Assembly: GCA_024641635.1 (NCBI GenBank)
Contig: JAHECS010000011.1
Coordinates: 1 to 64,000, forward strand
DNA: 64,000 nt
From: Actinomycetes bacterium
GTDB taxonomy: Bacteria > Actinomycetota > Actinomycetes > S36-B12
Direction of reading: 5' to 3'
Part shown: piece by piece, positions 48,269 to 57,036 of the stretch
Layout: every line of letters begins with the position of its first letter
How positions within the stretch are numbered: the first letter of the stretch is position 1
Translations under genes and position numbers: made by a program
Notes under the pieces: generated by a model
What the model saw: the letters and a program-made list of their open reading frames with translations, nothing else
What the model was told of the DNA's origin: nothing
Databases searched by the model: none

Positions 48269-49483
48269 CTACCGGTCTCCGCGGAGGTCGATGACAGTGA
48301 CCGTCTCACCGGCGGCGACGCTGGTGACCCCCTCCGGGATGACGATGAGGGCGTCCGCGGAGGCGAGTCCACCCAGCACGTGGGAACCCTGACCCGTTCC
48401 CGCGGGGGACACCGCGCCGGACGGCAGGAACGTCGCCCTCGCGAACTGCCGCTTCTCGGCGGGCGACGTCAGCGGGGAGGTGCAGACCGCCGTGGTCTCG
48501 GGTCGCATGAGGTCGACAAGGCCCCTCATCCGTCGGATGGCCGGACGAACGAAGTTCTCGAACGACACGTAGCTGCTCACCGGGTTCCCCGGCAGCGTGA
48601 TGATCGGGACCTCGTCCTCGCCGACGAACCCGTGCCCCTGGGGCATCCCCGGATTCATGGCCACCTTGAGGAAGTCGACCGAACCGACGGTGCTCAGCAC
48701 CTCCTTGACCGTGTCGTACGCGCCCATGCTGACGCCACCACTGGTGAGGATGAGGTCGCAACGGTGCAGCTGGTCCTCGACCGCGGCGAGGAATGCCCTG
48801 TTGTCGTCGACGATCGGCCCGACCCGGTAGGCGTCGGCACCAGCCTCCCGGCAGGCAGCCACGAGGAGGTAGCTGTTGCTGTCGGTGATGAGGCCGTGCC
48901 GCAACGGCTGACCGGGCTCGACGAGCTCCGACCCCGTGGAGATGACCGCGATACGTGGTCGCGGATGCACGAGGACATGACCGCAGCCGACGGCCGCCAG
49001 GATGGCCATCTGCCTGGCGCCGATGAGCGTGCCCTTCGTCAGGACGGTCTCGCCCGCGACGACGTCCTCCGCCGCGCGACGGATGAAGGCGCCCGCGTCC
49101 GCCCCCTGCCTGATGCGCACCGTCTCCGTTCCGCCGTCGGTGCGCTCCACCGGGACGACGGCGTCGGCACCGTCCGGCATGGGTGCCCCGGTCATGATCC
49201 GCACCGCGGTGCCCGGACGCACGACCTCCGTGGATCGGTAGCCCGCGGGCACGTCGTCGATCACGGCCAGCTCGATGGGGTCCTCGGGGGTGGCCGCCGC
49301 CACATCGGCGGACAGCACGGCATAGCCGTCCATGGACGAGTTGTCGAAGGACGGCAGCGGCCACGGGGCGGTGACGTCGGCGGCGAGGACGCATCCGTGC
49401 GACGAGGACAACGGGAGCTCAAGGGGGGCCAGCTCCCGGACTCCTTCGAGGATCCGCCCGCGGTACGCGTCGACGCTCAGCAC
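48269..49483 (-). CDS. moeA: Molybdopterin molybdenumtransferase
   Basis: PLPSFDNSSMDGYAV, IMTGAPMPDGADAVVPVE, TSGGVSMGAYD, LPGNPVSSYVSFENFV. Confidence 0.95.
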   Translation of the reverse strand: MLSVDAYRGRILEGVRELAPLELPLSSSHGCVLAADVTAPWPLPSFDNSSMDGYAVLSADVAAATPEDPIELAVIDDVPAGYRSTEVVRPGTAVRIMTGAPMPDGADAVVPVERTDGGTETVRIRQGADAGAFIRRAAEDVVAGETVLTKGTLIGARQMAILAAVGCGHVLVHPRPRIAVISTGSELVEPGQPLRHGLITDSNSYLLVAACREAGADAYRVGPIVDDNRAFLAAVEDQLHRCDLILTSGGVSMGAYDTVKEVLSTVGSVDFLKVAMNPGMPQGHGFVGEDEVPIITLPGNPVSSYVSFENFVRPAIRRMRGLVDLMRPETTAVCTSPLTSPAEKRQFARATFLPSGAVSPAGTGQGSHVLGGLASADALIVIPEGVTSVAAGETVTVIDLRGDR

Positions 49484-49538
49484 GCGAGTGACTCTAGACC
49501 GAGCTCCGAACCGGCGCCCCCGGCGCCGACCCTGCGCA

Positions 49539-50042
49539 TCAGGGCTTGCGCTCCACCGAGTTCTTCTTCCCCTGCGCGCCCATGTAGACCACCAGGATCC
49601 GCACGGCGTCGTCCCCCTTGTTGCTGCCGTTGTGCCAGACGTCCTCGGCCTCCATGAACGCGGTCCCGGCTGGGTAGTCCTTCACCACGCCGGCGTCGTA
49701 CTCCACGCTCACCGTGCCCTCGAGGATGTAGGCGTACATGGGCACACGATGCCGGTGCCAGCCGGTCTCCTGCCCCGGCTCGAGCGTGACGATCGAGCTG
49801 CTGATCTGGGCGGGCACCTTCTTCGGGTACCCGATCGGCTGGTCGAGGGTGTCGAGCTCCTGTGCCTCGAGGAGCGTCTGGACGCCGGCCTCAGCGGCGA
49901 CCGCGCTGCCCGACGCGGCAGCGCTGCCGGACACGGCGGGCTCGTCGGATCCCCCGCAGGCCGTCAGCAGGAGCGACAGGCTGGCGATCGCCGCGGTGAC
50001 CGCCATGATGCGCCGGCGAGACGGTGTCGTTGTCGGTGCCAT
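49539..50042 (-). CDS. Cupin-domain lipoprotein
   Basis: Lipobox SLLLTAC; GQETGWHRHRVPMYAYILEGTVSVEY...GTAFMEAEDVWHNGSN. Confidence 0.85.
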   Translation of the reverse strand: MAPTTTPSRRRIMAVTAAIASLSLLLTACGGSDEPAVSGSAAASGSAVAAEAGVQTLLEAQELDTLDQPIGYPKKVPAQISSSIVTLEPGQETGWHRHRVPMYAYILEGTVSVEYDAGVVKDYPAGTAFMEAEDVWHNGSNKGDDAVRILVVYMGAQGKKNSVERKP

Positions 50043-50108
50043 CTCCTCACTGTACGACGGCGAGCCGCTGGTGGGCCGTCACCGAAACCGGCCTGTCACA
50101 CTCCCGCC

Positions 50109-50816
50109 ATGCGCGAATGGCTCAGCCTCCTGCGGCCGTCCCGCACTGTTCCCGTCACGCGATGGCGGTCGCCGTCCCGCTGGCGCTCCACGCCGGGGAG
50201 CTTCGTCGTGCTCCTGCTCGGCCTGTGGCTGTTCGGCACCGGCGAGGCCCTCCTCGTCTCGTCAGCACTGGGCTCGACGCCCTGGACGGTTCTCGCCCAG
50301 GGACTCAGCACGAAGCTGCCCATCTCGATCGGCCTGGCCACCTTCCTCGTGAGCGCGGCCGTCCTGCTCCTGTGGATCCCGCTGCGCGAACGCCCCGGCC
50401 TGGGCACGATCGCGAACGCGGTCGTCATCGCCGTGGCACTGGAGGCGATGGTCACGCTGCTGCCGGCACCCGAGGCCCTTGCTTGGCGACTGGCTTTCGT
50501 GGTGGCCGGAATCATCGTGATCGGCATCGGCAGCGGGCTCTACCTCACCACGAACCTCGGCCCCGGCCCGCGCGACGGCTGGATGACGGGCATCCATCTG
50601 CGCACCGGCTGGCCCATCAGCGCCGTGCGCCTGGGCATCGAGGTGACCGTCGTCCTCGTCGGCTGGCTCCTGGGCGGCACCGTCGGACTCGGAACGGTCC
50701 TGTTCGCCGTGCTCATCGGCCCAGCCGTCGGCTACGGCCTACTGCTGGCGAGCACGCTGGCCGGCGTCGGCACATCTGTCACGGTCGACGACGCCCACCC
50801 CGAGCTCGAGGCGTGA
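50109..50816 (+). CDS. YczE/YitT-like integral membrane protein
   Basis: Several TMs; LGSTPWTVLAQGL and TNLGPGPRDGWMTGIH motifs. Confidence 0.8.
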   Translation: MREWLSLLRPSRTVPVTRWRSPSRWRSTPGSFVVLLLGLWLFGTGEALLVSSALGSTPWTVLAQGLSTKLPISIGLATFLVSAAVLLLWIPLRERPGLGTIANAVVIAVALEAMVTLLPAPEALAWRLAFVVAGIIVIGIGSGLYLTTNLGPGPRDGWMTGIHLRTGWPISAVRLGIEVTVVLVGWLLGGTVGLGTVLFAVLIGPAVGYGLLLASTLAGVGTSVTVDDAHPELEA

Positions 50817-52035
50817 ACGCGCGCTTCGGCCGCGACTCGCGGATCACCGGGGCCTGCCACGGCACGCCGGAGGGCTGTCGCGCCCCCGTGATGTCGGTCA
50901 GGGTCTGGTCGCCGGGCCGCACGCGGGCCACGTAGGGGTCGACCCCGGCCCGCTTCGTGAGCGAGGCCACCATCCGCTGCTGCTTCGGGGAGGCGAGGGT
51001 CACGACGGTGCCGGACTCCCCCGCCCGCGCGGTGCGCCCCGCCCGGTGCAGGTAGTCCTTGGGGTCGGTGGGCGAGTCGACGTGCACGACGAGGCTGATC
51101 CCGTCGACGTGGATCCCGCGAGCGGCCACATCGGTGGCGACGAGCGCGTCCGTGTGCCCCTTCCGGAACGCATCGAGCGTCCGGGTCCGCACGGCCTGCG
51201 ACTTGCCGCCGTGCAGGGCGCCCACCGGGACCCCCTGGAGGGCGAGGTGCCCGGCCAGGCGATCGGCGCCGGCCTGCGTCCGTACGAAGAAGATGGTGCG
51301 GCCCTCACGCGCGGCGATCTGCGTCGCCACGAGGTCCTTGTCCGCCGGATGCACGAGGAGCACGTGGTGGTCCATCGTGTCCACGGACGCCTGCACGGGC
51401 TGGAGCGAGTGCGTCGCCGCGTTGCGGAGGTAGCCACGGACCAGTGAGTCGACGTCGCGGTCCAATGTGGCGCTGAACAGCAGCCGCTGGCCCGTGGGCC
51501 GGGTCATGTCGAGGATCTCGCGGACGACGGGAAGGAAGCCCATGTCCGCCATCTGGTCGGCCTCGTCGAGGACCGTGATGGACACCTCGGACAGATCGGC
51601 CTCGCCGCGGTTGATGAGATCGATGAGCCGGCCGGGCGTGGCCACCAGGACCGTGACACCTCGCTCGAGGCTGCGGATCTGCTTGCTGTACGGCATCCCC
51701 CCGGCGATGAGCCGGACGCTGAGTCCGGCCGAGTGAGCCAAGGGGGTGAGGGTGTCGCTCACCTGCATGGCGAGCTCACGGGTCGGCACGAGGACGAGGC
51801 CGAGCGGCCGGCGCGGCTGGACCCGGCGACCGGTCAGCCGGGTGAGCATGGCCAGCCCGAAGGCGAGCGTCTTGCCCGACCCGGTCTGGCCACGGCCGAG
51901 GATGTCTCGACCGGCGATGGCGTCGGGGATGGTGGCGACCTGGATGGGGAAGGGTGAGTCGATCCCCGTACGGGCGAGTGCGGGGACGAGGTCGGGGGAC
52001 ACGCCGAGATCGGCGAAGCTGGGCACAGCAGACAT
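50779..52035 (-). CDS. DEAD/DEAH box RNA helicase (RhlE-like)
   Basis: GRGQTGSGKTLAFGLA, VLDEADQMADMGF, HRAGRTARAG. Confidence 0.94.
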   Translation of the reverse strand: MSAVPSFADLGVSPDLVPALARTGIDSPFPIQVATIPDAIAGRDILGRGQTGSGKTLAFGLAMLTRLTGRRVQPRRPLGLVLVPTRELAMQVSDTLTPLAHSAGLSVRLIAGGMPYSKQIRSLERGVTVLVATPGRLIDLINRGEADLSEVSITVLDEADQMADMGFLPVVREILDMTRPTGQRLLFSATLDRDVDSLVRGYLRNAATHSLQPVQASVDTMDHHVLLVHPADKDLVATQIAAREGRTIFFVRTQAGADRLAGHLALQGVPVGALHGGKSQAVRTRTLDAFRKGHTDALVATDVAARGIHVDGISLVVHVDSPTDPKDYLHRAGRTARAGESGTVVTLASPKQQRMVASLTKRAGVDPYVARVRPGDQTLTDITGARQPSGVPWQAPVIRESRPKRAFTPRARGGRRRP

Positions 52036-52224
52036 GAGGTTCCGAGTCCGTTCGTGACGACTAGCGTGTCTCGAACGTGCGGCCTCAAGGCCCTGGCAAG
52101 ACTCGCGAGCGGCGCATCGTGCGCCTGATGACCGCTGCGGCGCAGCGACCCCCTGACTGTACGGGCCGATAGCCCAGTTCCTGAAATCGTCGAGCGCCCG
52201 GGCCCTCCGCCCTAGCCTTCGAGC

Positions 52225-52821
52225 ATGACCGCGAGGATCTGGCTCATCCGGCACGGCGAGACGGAATGGAGCCGTGCCGGTCGCCACACGGGCCGCACCG
52301 ATCTGCCACTCACAGCACGCGGCGAGAAGGAGGCCGAGGCCATCCGGAGGGAGATCGCCGACCTCCAGCCCGGACTGGTGCTGTGCAGTCCGCTCCAGCG
52401 CGCACGCGAGACCGCACGACTGGCTGGACTGATCCCCGACGAGTTCCTCGACGACCTGCGCGAGTGGGACTACGGGGCGTGGGAGGGCCGCACGACCGCC
52501 GACATCCGCACCGAGCGGTCCGACCCCACCTGGGTGGTGTGGGACCACCCCGTGCCTCCCGGAACGACGCCCGGCGAGCAGCCCTCAGACGTCGGAGTGC
52601 GAGTCGACAGAGTGCTCGCCCGCTGCGCGGCCACCCTCGATGCCGGACGCGACTGCATCCTGGTCGCGCACGGGCACGTCCTCCGCATCCTGACCGCCCG
52701 CTGGCTCGGACTGGAACCGCGGGACGGGCGCCTGTTCGCGCTGGATCCCGCTCGTCTCTCCGCGCTGGGCTTCGAGCATGAGCAGCACGTCATCTCGCGG
52801 TGGAACGAGGAGGCTGTCTGA
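52225..52821 (+). CDS. Histidine phosphatase family protein
   Basis: IWLIRHGETEWSRAGRHTGRTDLPLT, LVAHGHVLRIL. Confidence 0.93.
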   Translation: MTARIWLIRHGETEWSRAGRHTGRTDLPLTARGEKEAEAIRREIADLQPGLVLCSPLQRARETARLAGLIPDEFLDDLREWDYGAWEGRTTADIRTERSDPTWVVWDHPVPPGTTPGEQPSDVGVRVDRVLARCAATLDAGRDCILVAHGHVLRILTARWLGLEPRDGRLFALDPARLSALGFEHEQHVISRWNEEAV

Positions 52822-52848
52822 GGAGCAGGCGTTTGGCACCATAGGGGG

Positions 52849-53046
52849 ATGTCCGACGATGCGACCCGCCGACAGCTGCGCTTCTCCCTCTTCCTTCAGG
52901 GCTTCGCCGCCCTCATGCTCGGTGTGGCGCTTGTGGTCCGGGCGACAGCCATCGGCTGGGACGCGATCACCGGGATGTTCCTCGTCGGCCTCGTCGTCAT
53001 CGCCCTGCTGGGCTACGCCACCGTTCGGCGCCTTCGGGCCTCATGA
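52849..53046 (+). CDS. Small two-TM membrane protein
   Basis: 65-aa ORF with two hydrophobic helices. Confidence 0.6.
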   Translation: MSDDATRRQLRFSLFLQGFAALMLGVALVVRATAIGWDAITGMFLVGLVVIALLGYATVRRLRAS

Positions 53047-53072
53047 CGGATTTCCATCGGTAGATAGCGCTT

Positions 53073-53102
53073 TTGCCGGGATATCGTCCGTTCTGCTAGC
53101 CT
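53073..53102 (+). promoter_or_regulatory. Candidate promoter for the DUF6421-like cluster
   Basis: TTGCCG, 18-nt spacer, TAGCCT in a relatively AT-rich intergenic region. Confidence 0.45.
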
Positions 53103-53152
53103 TGCCAGCCACAGTATCTTCACCATTCCCCCCATTCCTTAGCGGAGTTTCC

Positions 53153-55249
53153 ATGCGTCCTCTCGCCCGTGTCCTCGTCGACGAGTCCCACCGCCAGGCG
53201 TGGTCCACACGCCCTGAGGTGGCGGCGCTGATGAACCCCGTCAACCCTGCCGACGCGTCCTACGCGGTCGCCGCGGGGGCCGCCGATCGCTCCGGTCTCG
53301 ACGTGTCCGTGCACGCCGAGGGTGCGCTCGACGACGCCGCGCTCGACGGAGTCGACGTGCTCGTCCTGCCTCACGCCGCCGACGACGCATGGGAGCACAC
53401 GACCGGCGCCGGATCTCCGCGCCTGACGGACGGGGAGCTCGACGCGATCGAGCGGTTCGTGCGCGCCGGTGGCGGGCTGCTGATCCTCGCCGAGACGGAG
53501 CAGGCGAAGTACGGGAACAACTTCGCCGACCTGGCCCTGCGCTTCGGGATCGCGGTCGACAACACGACCGTTCAGGACCCGACGCACGCCTACAAGGATG
53601 TCCCCACCTGGGTCCTCGCCGACCTCGTCCGAGGCTCCAGGCATGACCTCACCGCACAGGTCACCGCGGCCTGCTTCTATCGCGCCGGCACCCTGCACGG
53701 TGCGACCGCCGGAGACGCACTCGACACCGTCGCCCGCACCAGCACGGATGCCGATCCGGCCGCGGCCGGACTGGTCATGACGTCGACTCTGTCGTCCGGG
53801 CGGGTCGTTGTCGCCTCGGACTCGGACCTCTTCGGTGACGACTCGATCACCGAGCTGGACCATCGCCAGCTGTGGCTCAACCTGCTGACGTGGGCTGCCG
53901 GCAGCCGAGCGTCGGTACGGCAGGAATCCGCCTCGGATTCACCCTGGACCGCCAGCGATCCCGCATGGCTGGACCTCGTTGCCGCGATCGAGGCCATCCG
54001 CCCGATGCAGGCGAAGGACGGCTCCATCGACCTCGCTGAGAACTCGCGCGACGAGGCCGCGGCCCTGGTCGACCGTATGTGCACGGATGTCGAGGCACTG
54101 GCCCCACGCTTCCCCCACCAGGCCGAGCACCTCGCCGCGACCGTGGTCGACCTGCGCGCCTGGGCCGAGGGCGGGTTCGAGGTCCCAGATTTCGTCGGCT
54201 CCCTCGAGATCTTCCGCCCCGACACCAAGCGCGAGGACGGCGTGGAGCACCTCGCGGTCTTCCCGATGTACACGCAGAACGGGAACCCGATGCGCAACTT
54301 CGAGGCAGTCGTCACCCGCACCTTCTGGCCCGACTGGCTGGGCGAGCAGGAGCGCACCTACGACAACGCCGCGTTCGTGCCCATCGAGTTCGTGGGCTTC
54401 ACGGCCGGCTACGACACTCACTCGGCTGTGTTCTTCCCCGAGACCGTGGCGACAGGCCGCGTCATCGACTTCCACTGGGGCGGGATCTTCTGCGACCGCG
54501 AGGCCGCTCGGTTCCGCATGGTCGCCCGCACGGCCAGCGACACCCTTCGACTGTCATTGCCGCCGGACGTCGACCTGCTCCTCAACGACCAGCAGCTGGC
54601 GCAGGAGACGTTCGTGCTCTGGGACCTCATCCATGACCGCACCCACAGTCGTGGCGACCTGCCCTTCGATCCGTTCATGATCAAGCAGCGCATGCCGTAC
54701 TGGATGTACGCCCTCGAGGAGCTGCGCTGCGACCTCTCGACGTACCGGGAGACCCTCAGCCTCGACGAGCAGGGTGTGTACCTCGGCCGCTTCATCCGGC
54801 AGGCCATCGTCTTCGACCGGCTGTTCCGCTTCACCATCACCGGCAGTCGCGTGCGCAACTACGACGGCCTCGGCGGGCAGATCATCTTCGCGTGGCTGCA
54901 CCGCGACGACGTCCTGCGGTGGACGGACAACACCCTCACCATCGACTGGTCCCGACTGACCGACTCGATGGTCGCGCTCTGCGACGCCGTCGAGGGCCTG
55001 TACCACGACGGCATCGACAGGTCCCGCCTCGCGCAGTGGATGGCGGCCCACCAGTTCGTCAGCCGACTCGTCGAGCCGCACCCTGCCTCGACATGGGCGA
55101 AGGGTGCTGACGCCCTCCCGTTCGACGGTGAGCCCAAGGACCTCGTCGACGCTGTCCTCCCGGACGAGTTCCCGCTGAACGTCTTCTACGACGCACTCCG
55201 GCGCAAGCTCACCCCGACGATCGATGCCACCGCCGGGATCACGTCGTGA
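53153..55249 (+). CDS. DUF6421-like protein, possible zincin-like hydrolase
   Basis: About 698 aa; N-terminal GATase/ThuA-like VDVLVLPHAADD...FVRAGGGLLILAETE; C-terminal IHDRTHSRG...YALEELRCDLSTYRE. Confidence 0.75.
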   Translation: MRPLARVLVDESHRQAWSTRPEVAALMNPVNPADASYAVAAGAADRSGLDVSVHAEGALDDAALDGVDVLVLPHAADDAWEHTTGAGSPRLTDGELDAIERFVRAGGGLLILAETEQAKYGNNFADLALRFGIAVDNTTVQDPTHAYKDVPTWVLADLVRGSRHDLTAQVTAACFYRAGTLHGATAGDALDTVARTSTDADPAAAGLVMTSTLSSGRVVVASDSDLFGDDSITELDHRQLWLNLLTWAAGSRASVRQESASDSPWTASDPAWLDLVAAIEAIRPMQAKDGSIDLAENSRDEAAALVDRMCTDVEALAPRFPHQAEHLAATVVDLRAWAEGGFEVPDFVGSLEIFRPDTKREDGVEHLAVFPMYTQNGNPMRNFEAVVTRTFWPDWLGEQERTYDNAAFVPIEFVGFTAGYDTHSAVFFPETVATGRVIDFHWGGIFCDREAARFRMVARTASDTLRLSLPPDVDLLLNDQQLAQETFVLWDLIHDRTHSRGDLPFDPFMIKQRMPYWMYALEELRCDLSTYRETLSLDEQGVYLGRFIRQAIVFDRLFRFTITGSRVRNYDGLGGQIIFAWLHRDDVLRWTDNTLTIDWSRLTDSMVALCDAVEGLYHDGIDRSRLAQWMAAHQFVSRLVEPHPASTWAKGADALPFDGEPKDLVDAVLPDEFPLNVFYDALRRKLTPTIDATAGITS

Positions 55250-55947
55250 CGGGTGCACCTGTCGCGGTCGTCGCCGGGGCCGGCGCGGGAGGAACGGCCA
55301 CGAGCCTGAGCCTCGCCGCGTCCGGGTTCCACGTCGTCGTCCTCGACGCACGCCTCGAGGCGGCCGATGCCGCCGTCGCCGCCGTGCACCAGGAGGGCGG
55401 TTCTGCCGAGGCGCACGCCGTCGACCTCCTCGACGTCGACGCCGTCACGGCTCTCCGCGACGACCTCGTCACGCGACTCGGACGCATCGACGTCGTCGTC
55501 CACCTCGTCGGTGGGTGGCGTGGCTCGCCGACCCTCGATCCCGCGTCGGTCGCCAACTGGAACGCGCTTCACCCACCCATCGTCGGCACCCTGGCGGTGC
55601 TGACGGCAGTCCTCGGCGACCAGGTCCGGCAGAGCGCGCACGGGCGCGTGATCATGGTGACGAGCACCGCGGCCGCGGCCCCGACCGCCGGGAACATCGC
55701 CTACGCGTCTGCGAAGGCCGCCGCGGAGGCGTGGATGGCCGGGGTCGCCCACTTCCTCCGCGACTCGGAGGCCGCGTCCGTGGTCGTGGCGGTGAAGGCC
55801 CTTCTGACGGATCAGATGATCGACGCCGATCCCGAGAAGAAGTGGCCCGGATACACGCATGTACGGACCCTCGGGGAGGCGATCGCAGGGATCTGCACCG
55901 GCCCCGTCGGCAACGGGTCGCGTCTCGACCTGACGCTGCAGGGATAA
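55246..55947 (+). CDS. Short-chain dehydrogenase/reductase family protein
   Basis: VVAGAGAGGTATSLSLAASGFHVVVLDAR; IAYASAKAAAEAWM (YxxxK). Confidence 0.88.
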   Translation: MTGAPVAVVAGAGAGGTATSLSLAASGFHVVVLDARLEAADAAVAAVHQEGGSAEAHAVDLLDVDAVTALRDDLVTRLGRIDVVVHLVGGWRGSPTLDPASVANWNALHPPIVGTLAVLTAVLGDQVRQSAHGRVIMVTSTAAAAPTAGNIAYASAKAAAEAWMAGVAHFLRDSEAASVVVAVKALLTDQMIDADPEKKWPGYTHVRTLGEAIAGICTGPVGNGSRLDLTLQG

Positions 55948-55955
55948 TCGCGTCC

Positions 55956-57005
55956 ATGACCTCGACCCCCTGGCGCGGCTTCGCCAGCGACAACTACGCC
56001 GGCATCCACCCTGAGGTGCTGGACGCCATCGCCCGCGTGAACACCGGCCATCAGGTCGCCTACGGCGATGACGACGTCACCGCCGAGCTGGCGTCCGCGA
56101 TGCAGGCCCAGTTCGGACCGCAGGCGGAGGCGTTCCCCGTGTTCAACGGCACCGGGGCCAACGTCGTCGCGTTGCAGGCGATGACGAAGCGGTGGGAGGC
56201 CGTCGTCTGCGCGACGTCGGCCCACGTGAACGTCGACGAGGGCGGCGCCCCCGAGCACGGGGCCGGTCTGAAGCTGTGGACCATCCCCACGCCGGACGGC
56301 AAGCTCACGCCGGAGCTGATCGACACACAGGCCTGGGGCTTCGGCGACGTGCACCGCGCGCAGCCGGGTGTCGTGACGATCACGCAGTCCACCGAGCTCG
56401 GAACGCTCTACACCGTCGAGGAGGTCGCCGCGATCGCCGACCATGCGCACGGCCTCGGCATGTCCGTTCATCTGGACGGCGCCCGAATCGCCAATGCGGC
56501 AGCCGCTCTCGGCACCGGCTTCCGGGAGTTCACGACGGACGTCGGCGTCGATGTCGTGTCCTTCGGCGGCACCAAGAACGGGACCATGCTCAGCGAGGCC
56601 ATCGTGGTCGTCAATCCGGACGCGTCGCCCGGCGTCGACTTCCTCCGCAAGTCATCGATGCAGCTGGCCAGCAAGATGCGTTTCGTCAGCGCGCAGCTGC
56701 TTGCCCTGCTGACCGACGACCTGTGGCACCGGAACGCGAGTCACTCGAACGCCATGGCCCGCGAGCTGGAGGCCCGGGTGAGGGCGATCGACGGGGTGAG
56801 CGTCGTCCGGCCGGTGCAGGCCAACGCGGTGTTCGCCGTGCTTCCGCCGACCGTCACCGAGCGGCTGCAGAAGCGCTTCCGCTTCTACACCTGGGACCAG
56901 GCGACCGGTGAGGTGCGCTGGATGTGCTCCTGGGACACCACGCTCGAGGACGTGCATTCATTCGCCGACGCCATCGCCGAGGAGATGTCCGCCGAGGCCT
57001 CCTGA
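55956..57005 (+). CDS. Threonine aldolase-like PLP enzyme
   Basis: FASDNYAGIHPEVLDAI, HLDGARIANAAAALG, DVVSFGGTKNGTMLSEAIV (PLP Lys). Confidence 0.9.
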   Translation: MTSTPWRGFASDNYAGIHPEVLDAIARVNTGHQVAYGDDDVTAELASAMQAQFGPQAEAFPVFNGTGANVVALQAMTKRWEAVVCATSAHVNVDEGGAPEHGAGLKLWTIPTPDGKLTPELIDTQAWGFGDVHRAQPGVVTITQSTELGTLYTVEEVAAIADHAHGLGMSVHLDGARIANAAAALGTGFREFTTDVGVDVVSFGGTKNGTMLSEAIVVVNPDASPGVDFLRKSSMQLASKMRFVSAQLLALLTDDLWHRNASHSNAMARELEARVRAIDGVSVVRPVQANAVFAVLPPTVTERLQKRFRFYTWDQATGEVRWMCSWDTTLEDVHSFADAIAEEMSAEAS

Positions 57006-57036
57006 TCGCGAGGGCCACCGGATCGCGCTCTCGAGA

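Noticed and set aside
52778-53152. N-terminal extension of the 823-aa ORF
   Set aside because: Would overlap the histidine phosphatase and small membrane protein genes and read through the AT-rich promoter region; ATG 53153 fits better
57006-57036. Possible terminator between threonine aldolase-like and PH-domain genes
   Set aside because: GATCGCGAG/CTCTCGAGATC pairing is imperfect and weak
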